Below are positions 18,828 to 27,160 of a stretch of 64,000 nucleotides of DNA, piece after piece. The notes under the pieces are model-generated. The model did no database searches. It was not told the origin of the DNA and saw nothing but the letters and a program-made list of their open reading frames with translations. The first letter of the stretch is position 1. Each line of letters starts with the position of its first letter. The translations under genes and the position numbers were made by a program. Origin of the DNA: SBBG01 sp033717875 (GTDB lineage: Bacteria > Pseudomonadota > Gammaproteobacteria > Ga0077554 > Ga007554); assembly GCA_033717875.1 (NCBI GenBank), contig JADDKJ010000001.1, positions 1 through 64,000 of the forward strand, written 5' to 3'.

Positions 18828-19163
18828 ATGGAACATCGTTGGAATCGTCGTCAAATAGTCGTGGGTGATGTGGCGCTCAGTTACCGCGAGCAGGTTTTTG
18901 GTGGTTGCAAGGTTCGTAACCTCAGCCCGGGAGGAATGCTGCTTGAAATGCCGAGGGGATTTCTTCCTCACGGCGTTCTGGTGGATGTGGTTTATCACTC
19001 ACCGGCGGGTATGCAACAACAGTTGCGGGCGCAAGTGATACACAAGACGGGGCGTTATCTGGGGCTGATGTTTCTGGACGAAGCCTCCGCTGCCGATTTT
19101 GTCGATAACATAAAAGCCGATGGGGAATGCGGCCAGCTGGTGATGAGGATGCAGGTTGCGTGA
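18828..19163 (+). CDS. PilZ-domain protein, putative c-di-GMP binder
   Basis: The 111-residue single-domain protein has both c-di-GMP motifs: an arginine cluster HRWNRR at residues 3-8 and NLSPGGMLLEM around residues 29-39. The start at 18828 is backed by a GGGGAGAGG site; the longer open frame from 18729 runs through the FNR box and is unlikely. It is probably induced at low oxygen. The output partner is unknown. Confidence 0.88.
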   Translation: MEHRWNRRQIVVGDVALSYREQVFGGCKVRNLSPGGMLLEMPRGFLPHGVLVDVVYHSPAGMQQQLRAQVIHKTGRYLGLMFLDEASAADFVDNIKADGECGQLVMRMQVA

Positions 19164-19168
19164 CGAAT

Positions 19169-19208
19169 AAATGGCGCACTCCTCCATTCATGGAGGGATG
19201 CGCCATTT
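19169..19208 (+). terminator. Hairpin terminator after the PilZ gene
   Basis: AAATGGCGCA pairs with TGCGCCATTT, enclosing CCTCCAT/ATGGAGG with a 2-base loop. The A-rich left flank and T-rich right end would let it work on both strands. Confidence 0.7.
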
Positions 19209-19210
19209 GT

Positions 19211-19379
19211 GGAAGCGCTGAATAATTCCATCCTGGAATTCTCAGCGCACGAAAAGCAAAATGTGATTTTTGCTTTTCTCCATTTTTCAATCACTTGGAG
19301 TGATTGAAAAATGCCGGCACATCCTTGTGCCGAGGAACCTCTGACACATCAGAGGTTCCTTGTTATCCCGGCCGGCATT
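19211..19379 (+). repeat. Family D multi-hairpin element, copy 1
   Basis: Five hairpins in a row: H1 GCGCTGAATAATTCCA/TGGAATTCTCAGCGC (19215-19247); H2 GAAAAGCAAAA/TTTTTGCTTTTC; H3 perfect 14-bp ATTTTTCAATCACT with its complement (19282-19312); H4 CGGCACATCCTTGTGCCG; H5 perfect 12-bp AGGAACCTCTGA/TCAGAGGTTCCT (19333-19360). An outer ATGCCGGC/GCCGGCAT (19311/19371) encloses H4 and H5. The same order recurs at 39602, and a rearranged copy is at 28418. Confidence 0.88.
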
Positions 19380-19402
19380 CCAAACAGGTCCTCAACGCCT
19401 GA

Positions 19403-20011
19403 TCATGTCTTGCCGAGCAATGCTTCCAGTTCGGCGAAATTCTGTACTTTGCCGGTAGGTTGAATCTCCACGCCCAATTGCTTGCCGATCTGGGTGGTGG
19501 AAAAAATGCCGCGCACGATTTCCCCGTTATTTATCATCCCTTCCCCGGTTGGTTCAACCACCAGCGCGTGCTGGCGGTTGGCTTCCTTGAGCGTCAGGAT
19601 GATGTCACCCACGCTGGCGCGCAGAACATCTCCCATTCGCAGCACTTGAATCTGTTCCGAGGGGGTCATGATGTGCTCCACGAGAATGGATTCATGAGGT
19701 ATGCGCGCCCTGGCGGCATGGTTGACGGGCTTTTCGCCCATGATGTCGCGGGCGGTGATCAGACCCAGGATGCCGCCGCTGTCATGGGTGACAAGCAGCA
19801 GCCGCACTTCGGCATGGATCATCTTTTGCAGCGCGGTGTCGATAGGTGTCGCCGAATCTACCGTAATGGCCTTGACACGTTTCAGGTCGGTCATGGCGTC
19901 GGTGGCGGGGTTGTCCAGGCCGACCATTTCTGGCAGGCCCTGGTTGTAGTGGTGACAGGACGTTTGCGGGTGCAGCTTGTGGGACGGCAGGGCATGATAG
20001 GGTTTGGACAT
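19403..20011 (-). CDS. CBS-domain-pair protein
   Basis: The 202-residue protein has two CBS motifs: residues about 40-95 (LKRVKAITVDSATPIDTAL, GGILGLITARDIMGE) and about 108-180 (VEHIMTPSEQIQVLRMGDV, GEIVRGIFSTTQIGKQLG). CBS pairs bind adenine nucleotides and act as regulatory modules; no catalytic domain is attached. A GGGAGG site precedes the ATG. It is divergent from dapB and ends near repeat D. Confidence 0.88.
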   Translation of the reverse strand: MSKPYHALPSHKLHPQTSCHHYNQGLPEMVGLDNPATDAMTDLKRVKAITVDSATPIDTALQKMIHAEVRLLLVTHDSGGILGLITARDIMGEKPVNHAARARIPHESILVEHIMTPSEQIQVLRMGDVLRASVGDIILTLKEANRQHALVVEPTGEGMINNGEIVRGIFSTTQIGKQLGVEIQPTGKVQNFAELEALLGKT

Positions 20012-20198
20012 GGCGCATTCCTCCCTGTTGGAAAGTGAGGGTGGTGTGGCTTCTACAATAATCCAATTCGCGCGGATTTGCGACTGTTTAACCAGGGCTC
20101 AGCGTGTCCTGTGCCGATGGCGACAGCAACGGTGGCTTTTGCCTTTCCGGGGACGCTGGATTAGACTGTCGGATCAACGAAATTCTAAAGAGGAAGGC

Positions 20199-21002
20199 AT
20201 GATCAGAATAGCAGTCAGCGGCGCCGGGGGGCGGATGGGCCACAGTCTTATCGAGGCCTGCGGGCAACATCCCGATCTTGTTCTGGCCGCGGCGCTGGAG
20301 CGTCCCGGCAGTCCATCGCTTGGGATGGACGCAGGTGAGATGGCGGGCACCGGCAAGACCGGCGTGCGGGTTACCGATGATCTCGCGGCTGTATCCGCCA
20401 GTTTCGACGTGTTGATCGATTTCACCCGGCCGGAAGTGACGCTCGATAACCTCAAGGTGTGCTGTGCCGCCGGCCGGTCCATGGTGATCGGCACCACCGG
20501 CTTTAGCGCCGGGCAGCGCCAGCAAATTGCCGAGGCCGCTTCCGATATCGCCATCGTCATGGCGCCAAACATGAGCGTAGGCGTCAATCTATGCTTCAAA
20601 CTCCTGGATATGGCCGCGCGCGTGCTGGGTGACGAGGTGGATATCGAGATCATCGAAGCCCACCACCGTCACAAGGTGGATGCGCCTTCCGGCACAGCGC
20701 TGCGCATGGGCGAAGTCGTGGCGCAAGCCTTGGGGCGCGACCTGAAGGAGTGCGCGGTCTACGGCCGCGAGGGTGTGACCGGCGAGCGCGACCGCGCGAC
20801 CATCGGTTTTGCCACGGTGCGCGGCGGCGACATCGTCGGCGATCATACGGTATTGTTCGCCGGGCTGGGCGAGCGGGTCGAGATCACCCACAAGGCATCC
20901 AGCCGCATGACCTTCGCCAACGGCGCGGTTCGCGCAGCGGCATGGCTGATGCAGCGCGAGCGCGGTTTGTTCGATATGCAGGATGTGCTGGGGTTGAGGT
21001 AG
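20199..21002 (+). CDS. dapB: 4-hydroxy-tetrahydrodipicolinate reductase
   Basis: DapB reduces the HTPA intermediate with NAD(P)H in lysine/diaminopimelate synthesis. The 267-residue protein has the Rossmann motif IAVSGAGGRMGHSL, FTRPEVTLDNL, IGTTGF, APNMSVGVNL and the catalytic EAHHRHKVDAPSGTAL. The start at 20199 follows AGAGGAAGG; the open frame extends upstream but has no support. dapC and dapD are near 39-41 kb. Confidence 0.96.
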   Translation: MIRIAVSGAGGRMGHSLIEACGQHPDLVLAAALERPGSPSLGMDAGEMAGTGKTGVRVTDDLAAVSASFDVLIDFTRPEVTLDNLKVCCAAGRSMVIGTTGFSAGQRQQIAEAASDIAIVMAPNMSVGVNLCFKLLDMAARVLGDEVDIEIIEAHHRHKVDAPSGTALRMGEVVAQALGRDLKECAVYGREGVTGERDRATIGFATVRGGDIVGDHTVLFAGLGERVEITHKASSRMTFANGAVRAAAWLMQRERGLFDMQDVLGLR

Positions 21003-21071
21003 GCGGAGCCGAATAACAACCAGACATCCCTCATCCCACAAGGCAAAGCATCTCATTAAATTTCAGATACC

Positions 21072-22550
21072 ATGACTCAAGACAACGCTAATCTTCAGGC
21101 GCTCGACCAGTGGCGGCAGAAATATTACAGCGCGCTGGAAAAACTCGAACAGAAAGAGCAGCAATGGGACGAGATGGAGAAAACGCTGCGCCGCTGCATC
21201 TCGCGTCTGGCGTTGGCGGCGGACGGCGTTCATCCTGAAATCGATGTGCAACTGGAGAGCCTGCGCAAGGCGATCCGCGACGGCGTGGGCGCCGCCGCCT
21301 TGCAGGAACGCATCGAGGCCATATCCCGCGCTCTTCTCGACATCGATCAGGAGGCCGTGTCCCGGCAGAGTGTTGCGGCAAGCGGCGCCGAGACCGCGAT
21401 TGCGGCGGACAAAGGGGCGGGGGCGGGCTTTTTTGACAGGCTGTTCGGCAAGCGTTCGGCGCAAGGGGTCGCGGAGACACCCGCCGCTGGCGCAGAAGAC
21501 AGCCGGTCTCCCATCGTGTGGGAAGCCGTCATCCAGTTGCTGGAGCAGCTTTCCCTGCAGCCGGAAATGACCGAGGCCGTCGAATCGCTCAAGGCGCAAT
21601 TAGGGAAACAGATCGATCTGCACGCACTGATGCCTTCTCTACAATCTGTCGCGGTACTGGTGAGTGGCACGCTGGAAAAGATCCGTAATGAAAAGAGCGA
21701 CCTTGAAACCTTTCTCCGCCTGTTGACCGATCGCCTGCAGGAAATGGACCAGTACATCGCCGATAGCGCCGCTACGCACTTGGCTTCACGGCAAAGCCAG
21801 CACCGGCTGGATGTCGAGGTGCATGCGCAAATGGACGGCATCGAGACCACCATGCGGGAGATCGGCGATATCGACCAATTGAAGCAGGCCATTCAGCAGC
21901 GACTGGATGGCATACGCGAGCACGTCGATTCGTTTCTTCACGAGGAAACCGATCTCCAGACACAGGCAGACCATCAGATCGAGGCGCTGACCGCGCGCCT
22001 GCACGACATGGAAACCGAGATCGCTCAGTTGCATCAGCGTATTCGCACGGAGCAGGAGAACGCCTTGCAGGATGCCTTGACCGGCATTCCCAACCGGCTG
22101 GCCTACGAAAAACGGGCGATGGAAGAATGCGCGCGCTGGAAGCGATACAAGGCGCCGCTGACAATGATCGTCGCTGATATCGACCACTTCAAACGCATCA
22201 ATGACCGCTATGGCCACCAGGCGGGAGACAAGGTGATCAAGGTGATCGCCCAATTGATGCAAAAACAACTGCGCGATGTGGATTTCGTGGCCCGCTATGG
22301 CGGCGAGGAATTCGTCATGCTGCTGCCTGAAACCGCCATGGAAGGCGCCTGCAAGGCGGCGGAAAAACTCTGTGCCGCGGTGCGCGGTTGTGAATTCCAG
22401 CACAGTGGGTTGCGTGTGCCGATCACCGTCAGTCTTGGATTGGCCGAATTCAGCGGAAACGATACGCCGTCCCAGGTATTCGAACGCGCCGATGCCGCGC
22501 TTTATCGCAGCAAGATGAAGGGACGAGACCAATGGCAGACGGAGGAATGA
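21072..22550 (+). CDS. Diguanylate cyclase with long coiled-coil N-terminus
   Basis: The 492-residue protein has a C-terminal GGDEF domain (about residues 325-490) with FHxxND-type helix DALTGIPNRLAYEKR, DIDHFKRINDRYGHQAGD and the active-site ARYGGEEFVMLLPE, so c-di-GMP synthesis is expected. The first 320 residues are mostly helical and charged with coiled-coil character and no membrane segment, suggesting cytoplasmic dimerisation or protein contact. Its stop overlaps the start of the secreted RNase gene (ATGATG/TGA). Confidence 0.9.
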   Translation: MTQDNANLQALDQWRQKYYSALEKLEQKEQQWDEMEKTLRRCISRLALAADGVHPEIDVQLESLRKAIRDGVGAAALQERIEAISRALLDIDQEAVSRQSVAASGAETAIAADKGAGAGFFDRLFGKRSAQGVAETPAAGAEDSRSPIVWEAVIQLLEQLSLQPEMTEAVESLKAQLGKQIDLHALMPSLQSVAVLVSGTLEKIRNEKSDLETFLRLLTDRLQEMDQYIADSAATHLASRQSQHRLDVEVHAQMDGIETTMREIGDIDQLKQAIQQRLDGIREHVDSFLHEETDLQTQADHQIEALTARLHDMETEIAQLHQRIRTEQENALQDALTGIPNRLAYEKRAMEECARWKRYKAPLTMIVADIDHFKRINDRYGHQAGDKVIKVIAQLMQKQLRDVDFVARYGGEEFVMLLPETAMEGACKAAEKLCAAVRGCEFQHSGLRVPITVSLGLAEFSGNDTPSQVFERADAALYRSKMKGRDQWQTEE

Positions 22551-22969
22551 TGCACAACGTGCTGCGCTTGCTGTTTGCGCTGGTGCTGCTCTGCGCCGGC
22601 AATGTCTCGTCGGCGGCAGAAAATGCGGCTCTCTCGTCGCCCCCGGATCCATTCGCCGTGGCGTTTTTCGACGACAATGCCGCCCAGCCACGCATGGGCG
22701 GCATCGCCGCAGACCAGCTCCCTCCTCAGGCGCGTGAGACGCTGCAACTCATCAAGCAGGGCGGACCTTTCCCTTATTCCAAGGACGGCACGGTATTCGG
22801 CAATCGCGAAAGGCGGCTGCCGCAGCACGAACGCGGCTACTATCGCGAATACACGGTCAAAACGCCAGGCTCCCGTGACCGCGGCGCGCGGCGCATCGTC
22901 GCCGGAGCGGGCGGGGAGTTTTACTATACCGCCGATCACTATCGGACATTCCGCCGCATCAGGGAGTAG
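22547..22969 (+). CDS. Secreted guanyl-specific ribonuclease, barnase/N1 type
   Basis: The product of about 140 residues has a signal peptide (VLRLLFALVLLCAGNVSSAA) and a microbial RNase domain. GGPFPYSKDGTVFGNRE is a family hallmark. Catalytic residues can be placed as Glu in YREYTV, Arg in GARRIV and His in TADHYRTF. The start at 22547 overlaps the cyclase stop; 22532 and 22550 are alternatives. The barstar gene follows 3 bases later, forming a nuclease-inhibitor pair. Confidence 0.9.
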   Translation: MMHNVLRLLFALVLLCAGNVSSAAENAALSSPPDPFAVAFFDDNAAQPRMGGIAADQLPPQARETLQLIKQGGPFPYSKDGTVFGNRERRLPQHERGYYREYTVKTPGSRDRGARRIVAGAGGEFYYTADHYRTFRRIRE

Positions 22970-22972
22970 CGC

Positions 22973-23419
22973 ATGGGAGCACTGACATCGCTGTTGCGCA
23001 ATGCCGAAGCCGCCGGGGTCTATTGCTTCGACCCCGCCTCCGCGCCTGAGAGGAAAGAAATCGAAGTAAAGGCGGCGCGGCAAGGCTTGGCCTTTTTCCC
23101 CGTGGCAGGACAGGGTGTTCGCAGCAAGGAGCAGTTTTTTGACCACTTCGCCCGCGCGCTGGATTTTCCCGATTACTTCGGCGGCAATTGGGATGCCTTC
23201 GAAGACTGTCTCACCGATCTTTCCTGGCGAGATGCGCCGGGTTACGTGATTCTCTATGAAAACTTCGACACTTTCGCCGCACAAGCCCCCGATCAATTCG
23301 AGGTCGCGCTGGAGATCCTGAATGCCGCCGTGGAATTCTGGCGCGATCAGGGCAAGCCGATGTTCGTTTTTCTGATGGGGGAGGGCGGTTCCGAGTGGGG
23401 GTTGAAGTCGCCGCTGTGA
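22973..23419 (+). CDS. Barstar-family ribonuclease inhibitor
   Basis: The 148-residue cytoplasmic protein has the barstar motif FPDYFGGNWDAFEDCLTDL in the middle, with the acidic helix that plugs the barnase active site. It is longer than Bacillus barstar (about 90 residues) because of an N-terminal extension. The position immediately after the RNase gene supports its role in protecting the producing cell. Confidence 0.9.
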   Translation: MGALTSLLRNAEAAGVYCFDPASAPERKEIEVKAARQGLAFFPVAGQGVRSKEQFFDHFARALDFPDYFGGNWDAFEDCLTDLSWRDAPGYVILYENFDTFAAQAPDQFEVALEILNAAVEFWRDQGKPMFVFLMGEGGSEWGLKSPL

Positions 23420-23461
23420 CTCTCGAAGTCCGTCGGGTTTGGATCAAGTAACGTAAATGCC

Positions 23462-23815
23462 TCATTTTCCGATCAGCAGGTTGGTGAAAAAGCTGAACAC
23501 GGAAATGAACAGTGCAACGAAAAATCCTGTCCAGAAGCCGGCGATGACAAACCCCGGCACCAGCCATGCCACCAGAAGCAACATCAGCGTGTTGATGATC
23601 AGTATGAAAAAGCCCAGGGTCGCCACTGACAAAGGCAAGGTCAGGATAACCAGTACCGGCTTGATAATGGCATTGATGAAGCCGAGCAGCAGGCCCGACA
23701 CCCATAGCGCCCCGGCATCCTTGAAGGAAATGCCGGAGAAAAGATAGCTCGCCACCCAAAGGGCCAAGGTGTTGATCGCCCAGCGCAGCAATAATGATAT
23801 CAATGGATTCGACAC
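23462..23815 (-). CDS. Phage-holin-4-like small membrane protein
   Basis: The 117-residue protein has four predicted membrane segments (LISLLLRWAINTLALWVASY, then three more) and matches the chromosomal holin-like superfamily often seen in non-phage contexts. The start is GTG at 23815, 1 base after the HDOD stop, so translation is probably coupled. Function is unknown. Confidence 0.82.
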   Translation of the reverse strand: MSNPLISLLLRWAINTLALWVASYLFSGISFKDAGALWVSGLLLGFINAIIKPVLVILTLPLSVATLGFFILIINTLMLLLVAWLVPGFVIAGFWTGFFVALFISVFSFFTNLLIGK

Positions 23816-23816
23816 G

Positions 23817-24671
23817 CTAATGTTCTTTCGGGTAGAGCATTTCGAGGGTATGGCTGAACTGTGTTTCGGCCTCGATTACGATAGGCTCGATGATTTCCGG
23901 TGACAGACCGACCAAATCCCACGCCGCCGGTTCAAAGGGTGCGATATGGGGGTCACCGCTGCTGCCGAACAGCACCGCATTGGCGATGATGTTGGCGAGA
24001 TGGACGATGGCCGCGTCGAGCGGGTATTGCCCGGCCAGCGTGGGGGCATGATGAAAGGCGACCGCCTCCTCCAGATGCTTGGGCAGCTTCCAGACGCGCA
24101 ACAATTCTCCGCCCACCGCCGCATGGTCGCAGCCGATCACCGCCTGCTCCGCCTTGCATAATACTTCGCCGCCATGCATGGCGCGCAACAATGCCTCGCG
24201 CGCCAGTTCGGGCACCTTGCGGTAGATCAGCAGACTGCCGACGTCGTGCAGCAGCCCCGCCACGAAAAAACGCTCGGTGTGGGACTCGCCGCGCTGGGCG
24301 GCAATGCCTTTGGCCACGAGCGCGCACCCCACGCTGTGGCGCCAGAAACTGTCCATGTCGACGATATCATTGGGTATTTCCGTGAAGATCTTGGTTATCG
24401 ATGTCGCTAGAATGAGATCGCGCAGCTCCCGCAGGCCAACGATGGTAACGGCGCGCGATACCGTGTCTATCTTGCTTGGGAAACCGTAAAAGGGACTATT
24501 GACGATTTTCAGAAGCCGCGCCGTCAGTCCCGTGTCCTGGCCGATGACGCGCCCGATATCCGCCGCGGAATAGTGCGGATTGTCGATCATCTCGTTGACG
24601 CGTACAAAAATCTCCGGCAGAGACACCAGATGAATCGTGCCGGCAACGAGTTCGCGGGGGCTAATGATCAT
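23817..24671 (-). CDS. HDOD-domain signalling protein
   Basis: The 284-residue protein is a full HDOD domain (about residues 10-210): LPEIFVRVNEMIDNP, LTARLLKIVNSPFYGFP, AVTIVGLRELRDLIL, LLHDVGSLLIY. HDOD proteins lack full HD catalytic residues and usually act in signal relay. It overlaps the upstream small gene by 11 bases, so the three minus-strand genes form one operon. Confidence 0.88.
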   Translation of the reverse strand: MIISPRELVAGTIHLVSLPEIFVRVNEMIDNPHYSAADIGRVIGQDTGLTARLLKIVNSPFYGFPSKIDTVSRAVTIVGLRELRDLILATSITKIFTEIPNDIVDMDSFWRHSVGCALVAKGIAAQRGESHTERFFVAGLLHDVGSLLIYRKVPELAREALLRAMHGGEVLCKAEQAVIGCDHAAVGGELLRVWKLPKHLEEAVAFHHAPTLAGQYPLDAAIVHLANIIANAVLFGSSGDPHIAPFEPAAWDLVGLSPEIIEPIVIEAETQFSHTLEMLYPKEH

Positions 24672-24993
24672 GCTGGCAACTCCCCGCGCCGCTATGCCCC
24701 ACCCGTAATTCGCTTAGCCTCATCAGCGTTCTGATGAAGGGGTGATCGGTATTCGTATGCCGGAATAACTCCAGGAGATGCGGCTGAGCAGGGGCGGCTG
24801 GAGGGATCTCATTCGCCTCGGCAGGAGTCATCTGCACGATATTGATCCGCTCAATGCCATGTGCCTTCAGCATGCGCAAGTGTTTGGCGGTGAGCCGGGT
24901 TCCCGCTTCCAGCAACAGAGGGCCGTTTACGGCATGCACATTCACGGCAAGGAGGGAACCCGGATGCACCTCCTCTGTATCAGTGTCAATCAT
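24661..24993 (-). CDS. Small protein resembling the N-terminal domain of HD-GYP proteins
   Basis: The 110-residue protein contains the pattern seen before HD-GYP domains: EVHPGSLLAVNVHAVNGPLL, EAGTRLTAKHLRMLKAHGI, then INIVQMTP. It is not fused to a catalytic domain. A strong GAGGGGGGAT site precedes the ATG. It is the first gene of the HDOD operon. Function is unknown; a c-di-GMP or protein-contact module is the inference. Confidence 0.7.
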   Translation of the reverse strand: MIDTDTEEVHPGSLLAVNVHAVNGPLLLEAGTRLTAKHLRMLKAHGIERINIVQMTPAEANEIPPAAPAQPHLLELFRHTNTDHPFIRTLMRLSELRVGHSGAGSCQHDH

Positions 24994-25022
24994 GGTTATA
25001 TCCCCCCTCAGGGCGTGAGACA

Positions 25023-25052
25023 GCAGGGGTGCCTCCGTAGAGGTACCCCTGC
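25023..25052. other. Strong hairpin in the leader of the HDOD operon
   Basis: GCAGGGGTGCCTC pairs with GAGGTACCCCTGC around a 4-base CGTA loop (one G-T mismatch). It lies 30 bases upstream of the first minus-strand ATG, inside the probable 5' untranslated region, close to the AGGGGGG ribosome-binding site. It could be an attenuator or a plain terminator; nothing on the plus strand needs terminating here. Confidence 0.5.
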
Positions 25053-25180
25053 GTTAATTATTGTATTTCTAAAGTTTTTTGATTCTACACATTATTCATG
25101 ATCGGGCAAGTGTTTCTTGCGGGAAGTGGGGGGATATAGCTTGTGCGCAAGTTTGGCCGCATTTTCCGCATCACGATCTA

Positions 25181-25209
25181 TTGACCACCGGCCGTATCAT
25201 AAGTACCAT
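25181..25209 (+). promoter_or_regulatory. Promoter of tRNA-Asn
   Basis: TTGACC (25181-25186), a 17-base spacer, and TACCAT (25204-25209) place a start about 20 bases before the tRNA. Confidence 0.55.
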
Positions 25210-25234
25210 ACACCACCTCTGGTTACCTTGATAT

Positions 25235-25310
25235 TCCCCAGTAGCTCAGTCGGTAGAGCAGGTGACTGTTAATCACCGGGTCCGTGGTTCGAGTCCGCGC
25301 TGGGGAGCCA
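25235..25310 (+). tRNA. tRNA-Asn (GTT)
   Basis: A 76-base cloverleaf: acceptor stem TCCCCAG/CTGGGGA, D arm AGCTCAGTCGGTAGAGC, anticodon arm with loop CTGTTAA and anticodon GTT, T arm with GGTTCGAGTCC, and an encoded 3' GCCA. No integrase gene or duplicated tRNA end lies downstream. Confidence 0.97.
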
Positions 25311-25509
25311 TTTTTGTCAAGGGGTTGCACCGCAGCCCTGGTCTTCGTGCCGTTTTACTTCTCTTCACAACGGTCTGCTCTCGCATCGCCATCCAGATCT
25401 AGCCTCGAATTTCAGCATGGATTGTCCAGGATGCTCCTTTTGGCTTTCCGTAAACGAGCGCGCAGCGTTGCCTGTCAGGCAGGCAATCACCGCTTCTGTT
25501 CCTTCCATC

Positions 25510-25562
25510 CCATGATCCTAAAAACCTCAGATCGTGTCCAATCGCCGTTTTTAGGATCATGG
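25510..25562. repeat. Perfect 16-bp inverted repeat
   Basis: CCATGATCCTAAAAAC (25510-25525) is the exact complement of 25547-25562, with a 21-base loop. The CCTAAAAACCTCAG portion matches the outer end of the Family A element at 1376, so it may be a derivative. Otherwise 25311-25702 holds no recognisable gene. Confidence 0.75.
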
Positions 25563-25702
25563 ACCTGTTCCCTGAGTCTATGCTGTTATGAAGCATTGGC
25601 GGGAGATAGGGTAATGATGCAAACTTTGAACTGAATGGCATTGATTCTGCGAAAAGTAATGGGCAGTCCCGAAAAACGACACATTGATGCGGAGGAAGAG
25701 CG

Positions 25703-26185
25703 ATGAGCGCGCCAGTCACAGACCCCGTGTGCGGGATGGTTGTCGATCCAAATCAAAATGAACTGCTCTATCTGGAGATGCACTTTGCCTTTTGCTCCAG
25801 GCAGTGCCGCGAGCGTTTTCTTGCTCATCCTCATTTGTACATCGGTTATCCGGGACGCAAGGCTCCGAAGCAGGAGGGGGTTGTGGACATCAAGAGGCGC
25901 CGTTTGCATCTTGCCGCACCTCTGCATCCTATGGGCGCGACGATGGTGGCTGATGATCTGCTTGCCATGCGGGGAATAAGGAACGTCGATGTACAGGGGG
26001 AGAGGATGGAAATCACCTATGACTTGCTTGAGGTCAGCGCCGAGCAGATCGAAAAAAAGCTGATGGAGATCGGTGTGAAGATGGGCGAAGGCTGGCCGGA
26101 ACGCCTGCGCCGCGCTTTTGTACATTATGCGGAAGAATGCGAACTCGGCAATCTCGAGGTGGGGGAAAAGCATGTGCCCACTTGA
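25703..26185 (+). CDS. YHS-domain metal-binding protein with HMA-like C-terminus
   Basis: The 160-residue protein starts with a YHS/TRASH-type motif, DPVCGMVVDP followed by FCSRQCRERFLAHP (residues 8-55). After a linker, the C-terminal part (ATMVADDLLAMRGIRNVDVQ.. MEITYDLLEVSAEQIEKKL) has the alternating pattern of a heavy-metal-associated fold but no CxxC. A GAGGAAGAG site precedes the ATG. Metal sensing or delivery is inferred. It lies 145 bases before ppk2 on the same strand. Confidence 0.78.
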   Translation: MSAPVTDPVCGMVVDPNQNELLYLEMHFAFCSRQCRERFLAHPHLYIGYPGRKAPKQEGVVDIKRRRLHLAAPLHPMGATMVADDLLAMRGIRNVDVQGERMEITYDLLEVSAEQIEKKLMEIGVKMGEGWPERLRRAFVHYAEECELGNLEVGEKHVPT

Positions 26186-26330
26186 TCGGTGAAAGGGTAG
26201 TGTCACATGCTGTGGCTGGTGCAGGTGATCGGCTATAACCCGAATACCGGTATGGAGCGCCATGGGCCATGCTGAAAGGGCGCGCCAATCAAAGGTGAAG
26301 AGAGTACGTATTTCATGCGAGAGCGGCATC

Positions 26331-27137
26331 ATGAATAAACGAACGAGGCAGCACAGTGCAAGAAGTGGAGAGGCCGATGTTGGTAAAGCGGGATATGAAA
26401 AAATCCTCTACGATTTGCAGGTCGAGCTGGTGAAGCTGCAAAAGCACATCATCGAGCGTGGTGACAAGATTCTGATTATTTTCGAAGGACGCGACGCCTC
26501 GGGGAAAGATGGAACGATCAAGCGCATCATCGAGCACCTCAGTCCCCGCGAGACGCGGGTTGTGGCGATGGGCAAGCCTTCCGACCGCGATCGAAGCTGC
26601 TGGTATTTTCAGCGCTATGTGCCGTATCTGCCCGCCGCCGAGGAGCTCGTGCTCTTTAATCGGAGCTGGTACAACCGCGCCGGCGTCGAGCGGGTGATGG
26701 GGTTTTGCAGCGAGGGGGAATACGAAGAGTTCATGGGGTCGGTCGGCGATTTCGAGCACATGCTGATCCACTCGGGAATCAAGCTCTTCAAGTATTACCT
26801 GGACATCAGCAAGGACGAGCAAAAGAAGCGGCTCAAGGCACGCCGTGACAGTCCGCTCAAGCAATGGAAGGTTAGCGAGATCGACAGGCAGGCGATCAAA
26901 TATTGGCGGCATTACAGTCTGGCGCGCAATGAAATGCTGGCTCGCACCCACAATCCCGTGGCCCCGTGGACGGTGGCGCGTGCCGATGACAAGCGCCTGG
27001 CGCGGATCAACCTGATCAAGGATCTGTTGACCCGATTGCACTATGAAGGCAAGAAAGAAAATCTGTTGATCCCGAATCCCGATATTGTTTTCGCCTATGA
27101 TGAAGCTTATCTTGAGAATGGCATGATAGCACCCTAA
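26331..27137 (+). CDS. ppk2: Polyphosphate kinase 2
   Basis: PPK2 moves phosphate between polyphosphate and nucleotides, usually making NTP from NDP. The 268-residue protein has the family Walker A FEGRDASGKDG, the lid region PSDRDRSCWYFQRYV and Walker B-like LFNRSWYNRAGVERVMGF. An alternative ATG at 26262 with its own GGAG site would add 23 residues. It is followed after a few bases by the FAD oxidoreductase. Confidence 0.93.
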   Translation: MNKRTRQHSARSGEADVGKAGYEKILYDLQVELVKLQKHIIERGDKILIIFEGRDASGKDGTIKRIIEHLSPRETRVVAMGKPSDRDRSCWYFQRYVPYLPAAEELVLFNRSWYNRAGVERVMGFCSEGEYEEFMGSVGDFEHMLIHSGIKLFKYYLDISKDEQKKRLKARRDSPLKQWKVSEIDRQAIKYWRHYSLARNEMLARTHNPVAPWTVARADDKRLARINLIKDLLTRLHYEGKKENLLIPNPDIVFAYDEAYLENGMIAP

Positions 27138-27160
27138 GGTGAGTGAGGCGAAGCGAGCAG

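Noticed and set aside
19211..19379. CRISPR-like array
   Set aside because: No regularly spaced identical repeats with unique spacers; the units are different hairpins.
23462..23815. Prophage holin
   Set aside because: No other phage genes nearby; this holin-like family is common in chromosomes outside phage.
25235..25310. tRNA-Asn as an integration site for a genomic island
   Set aside because: No integrase gene and no duplicated tRNA 3' end found downstream.
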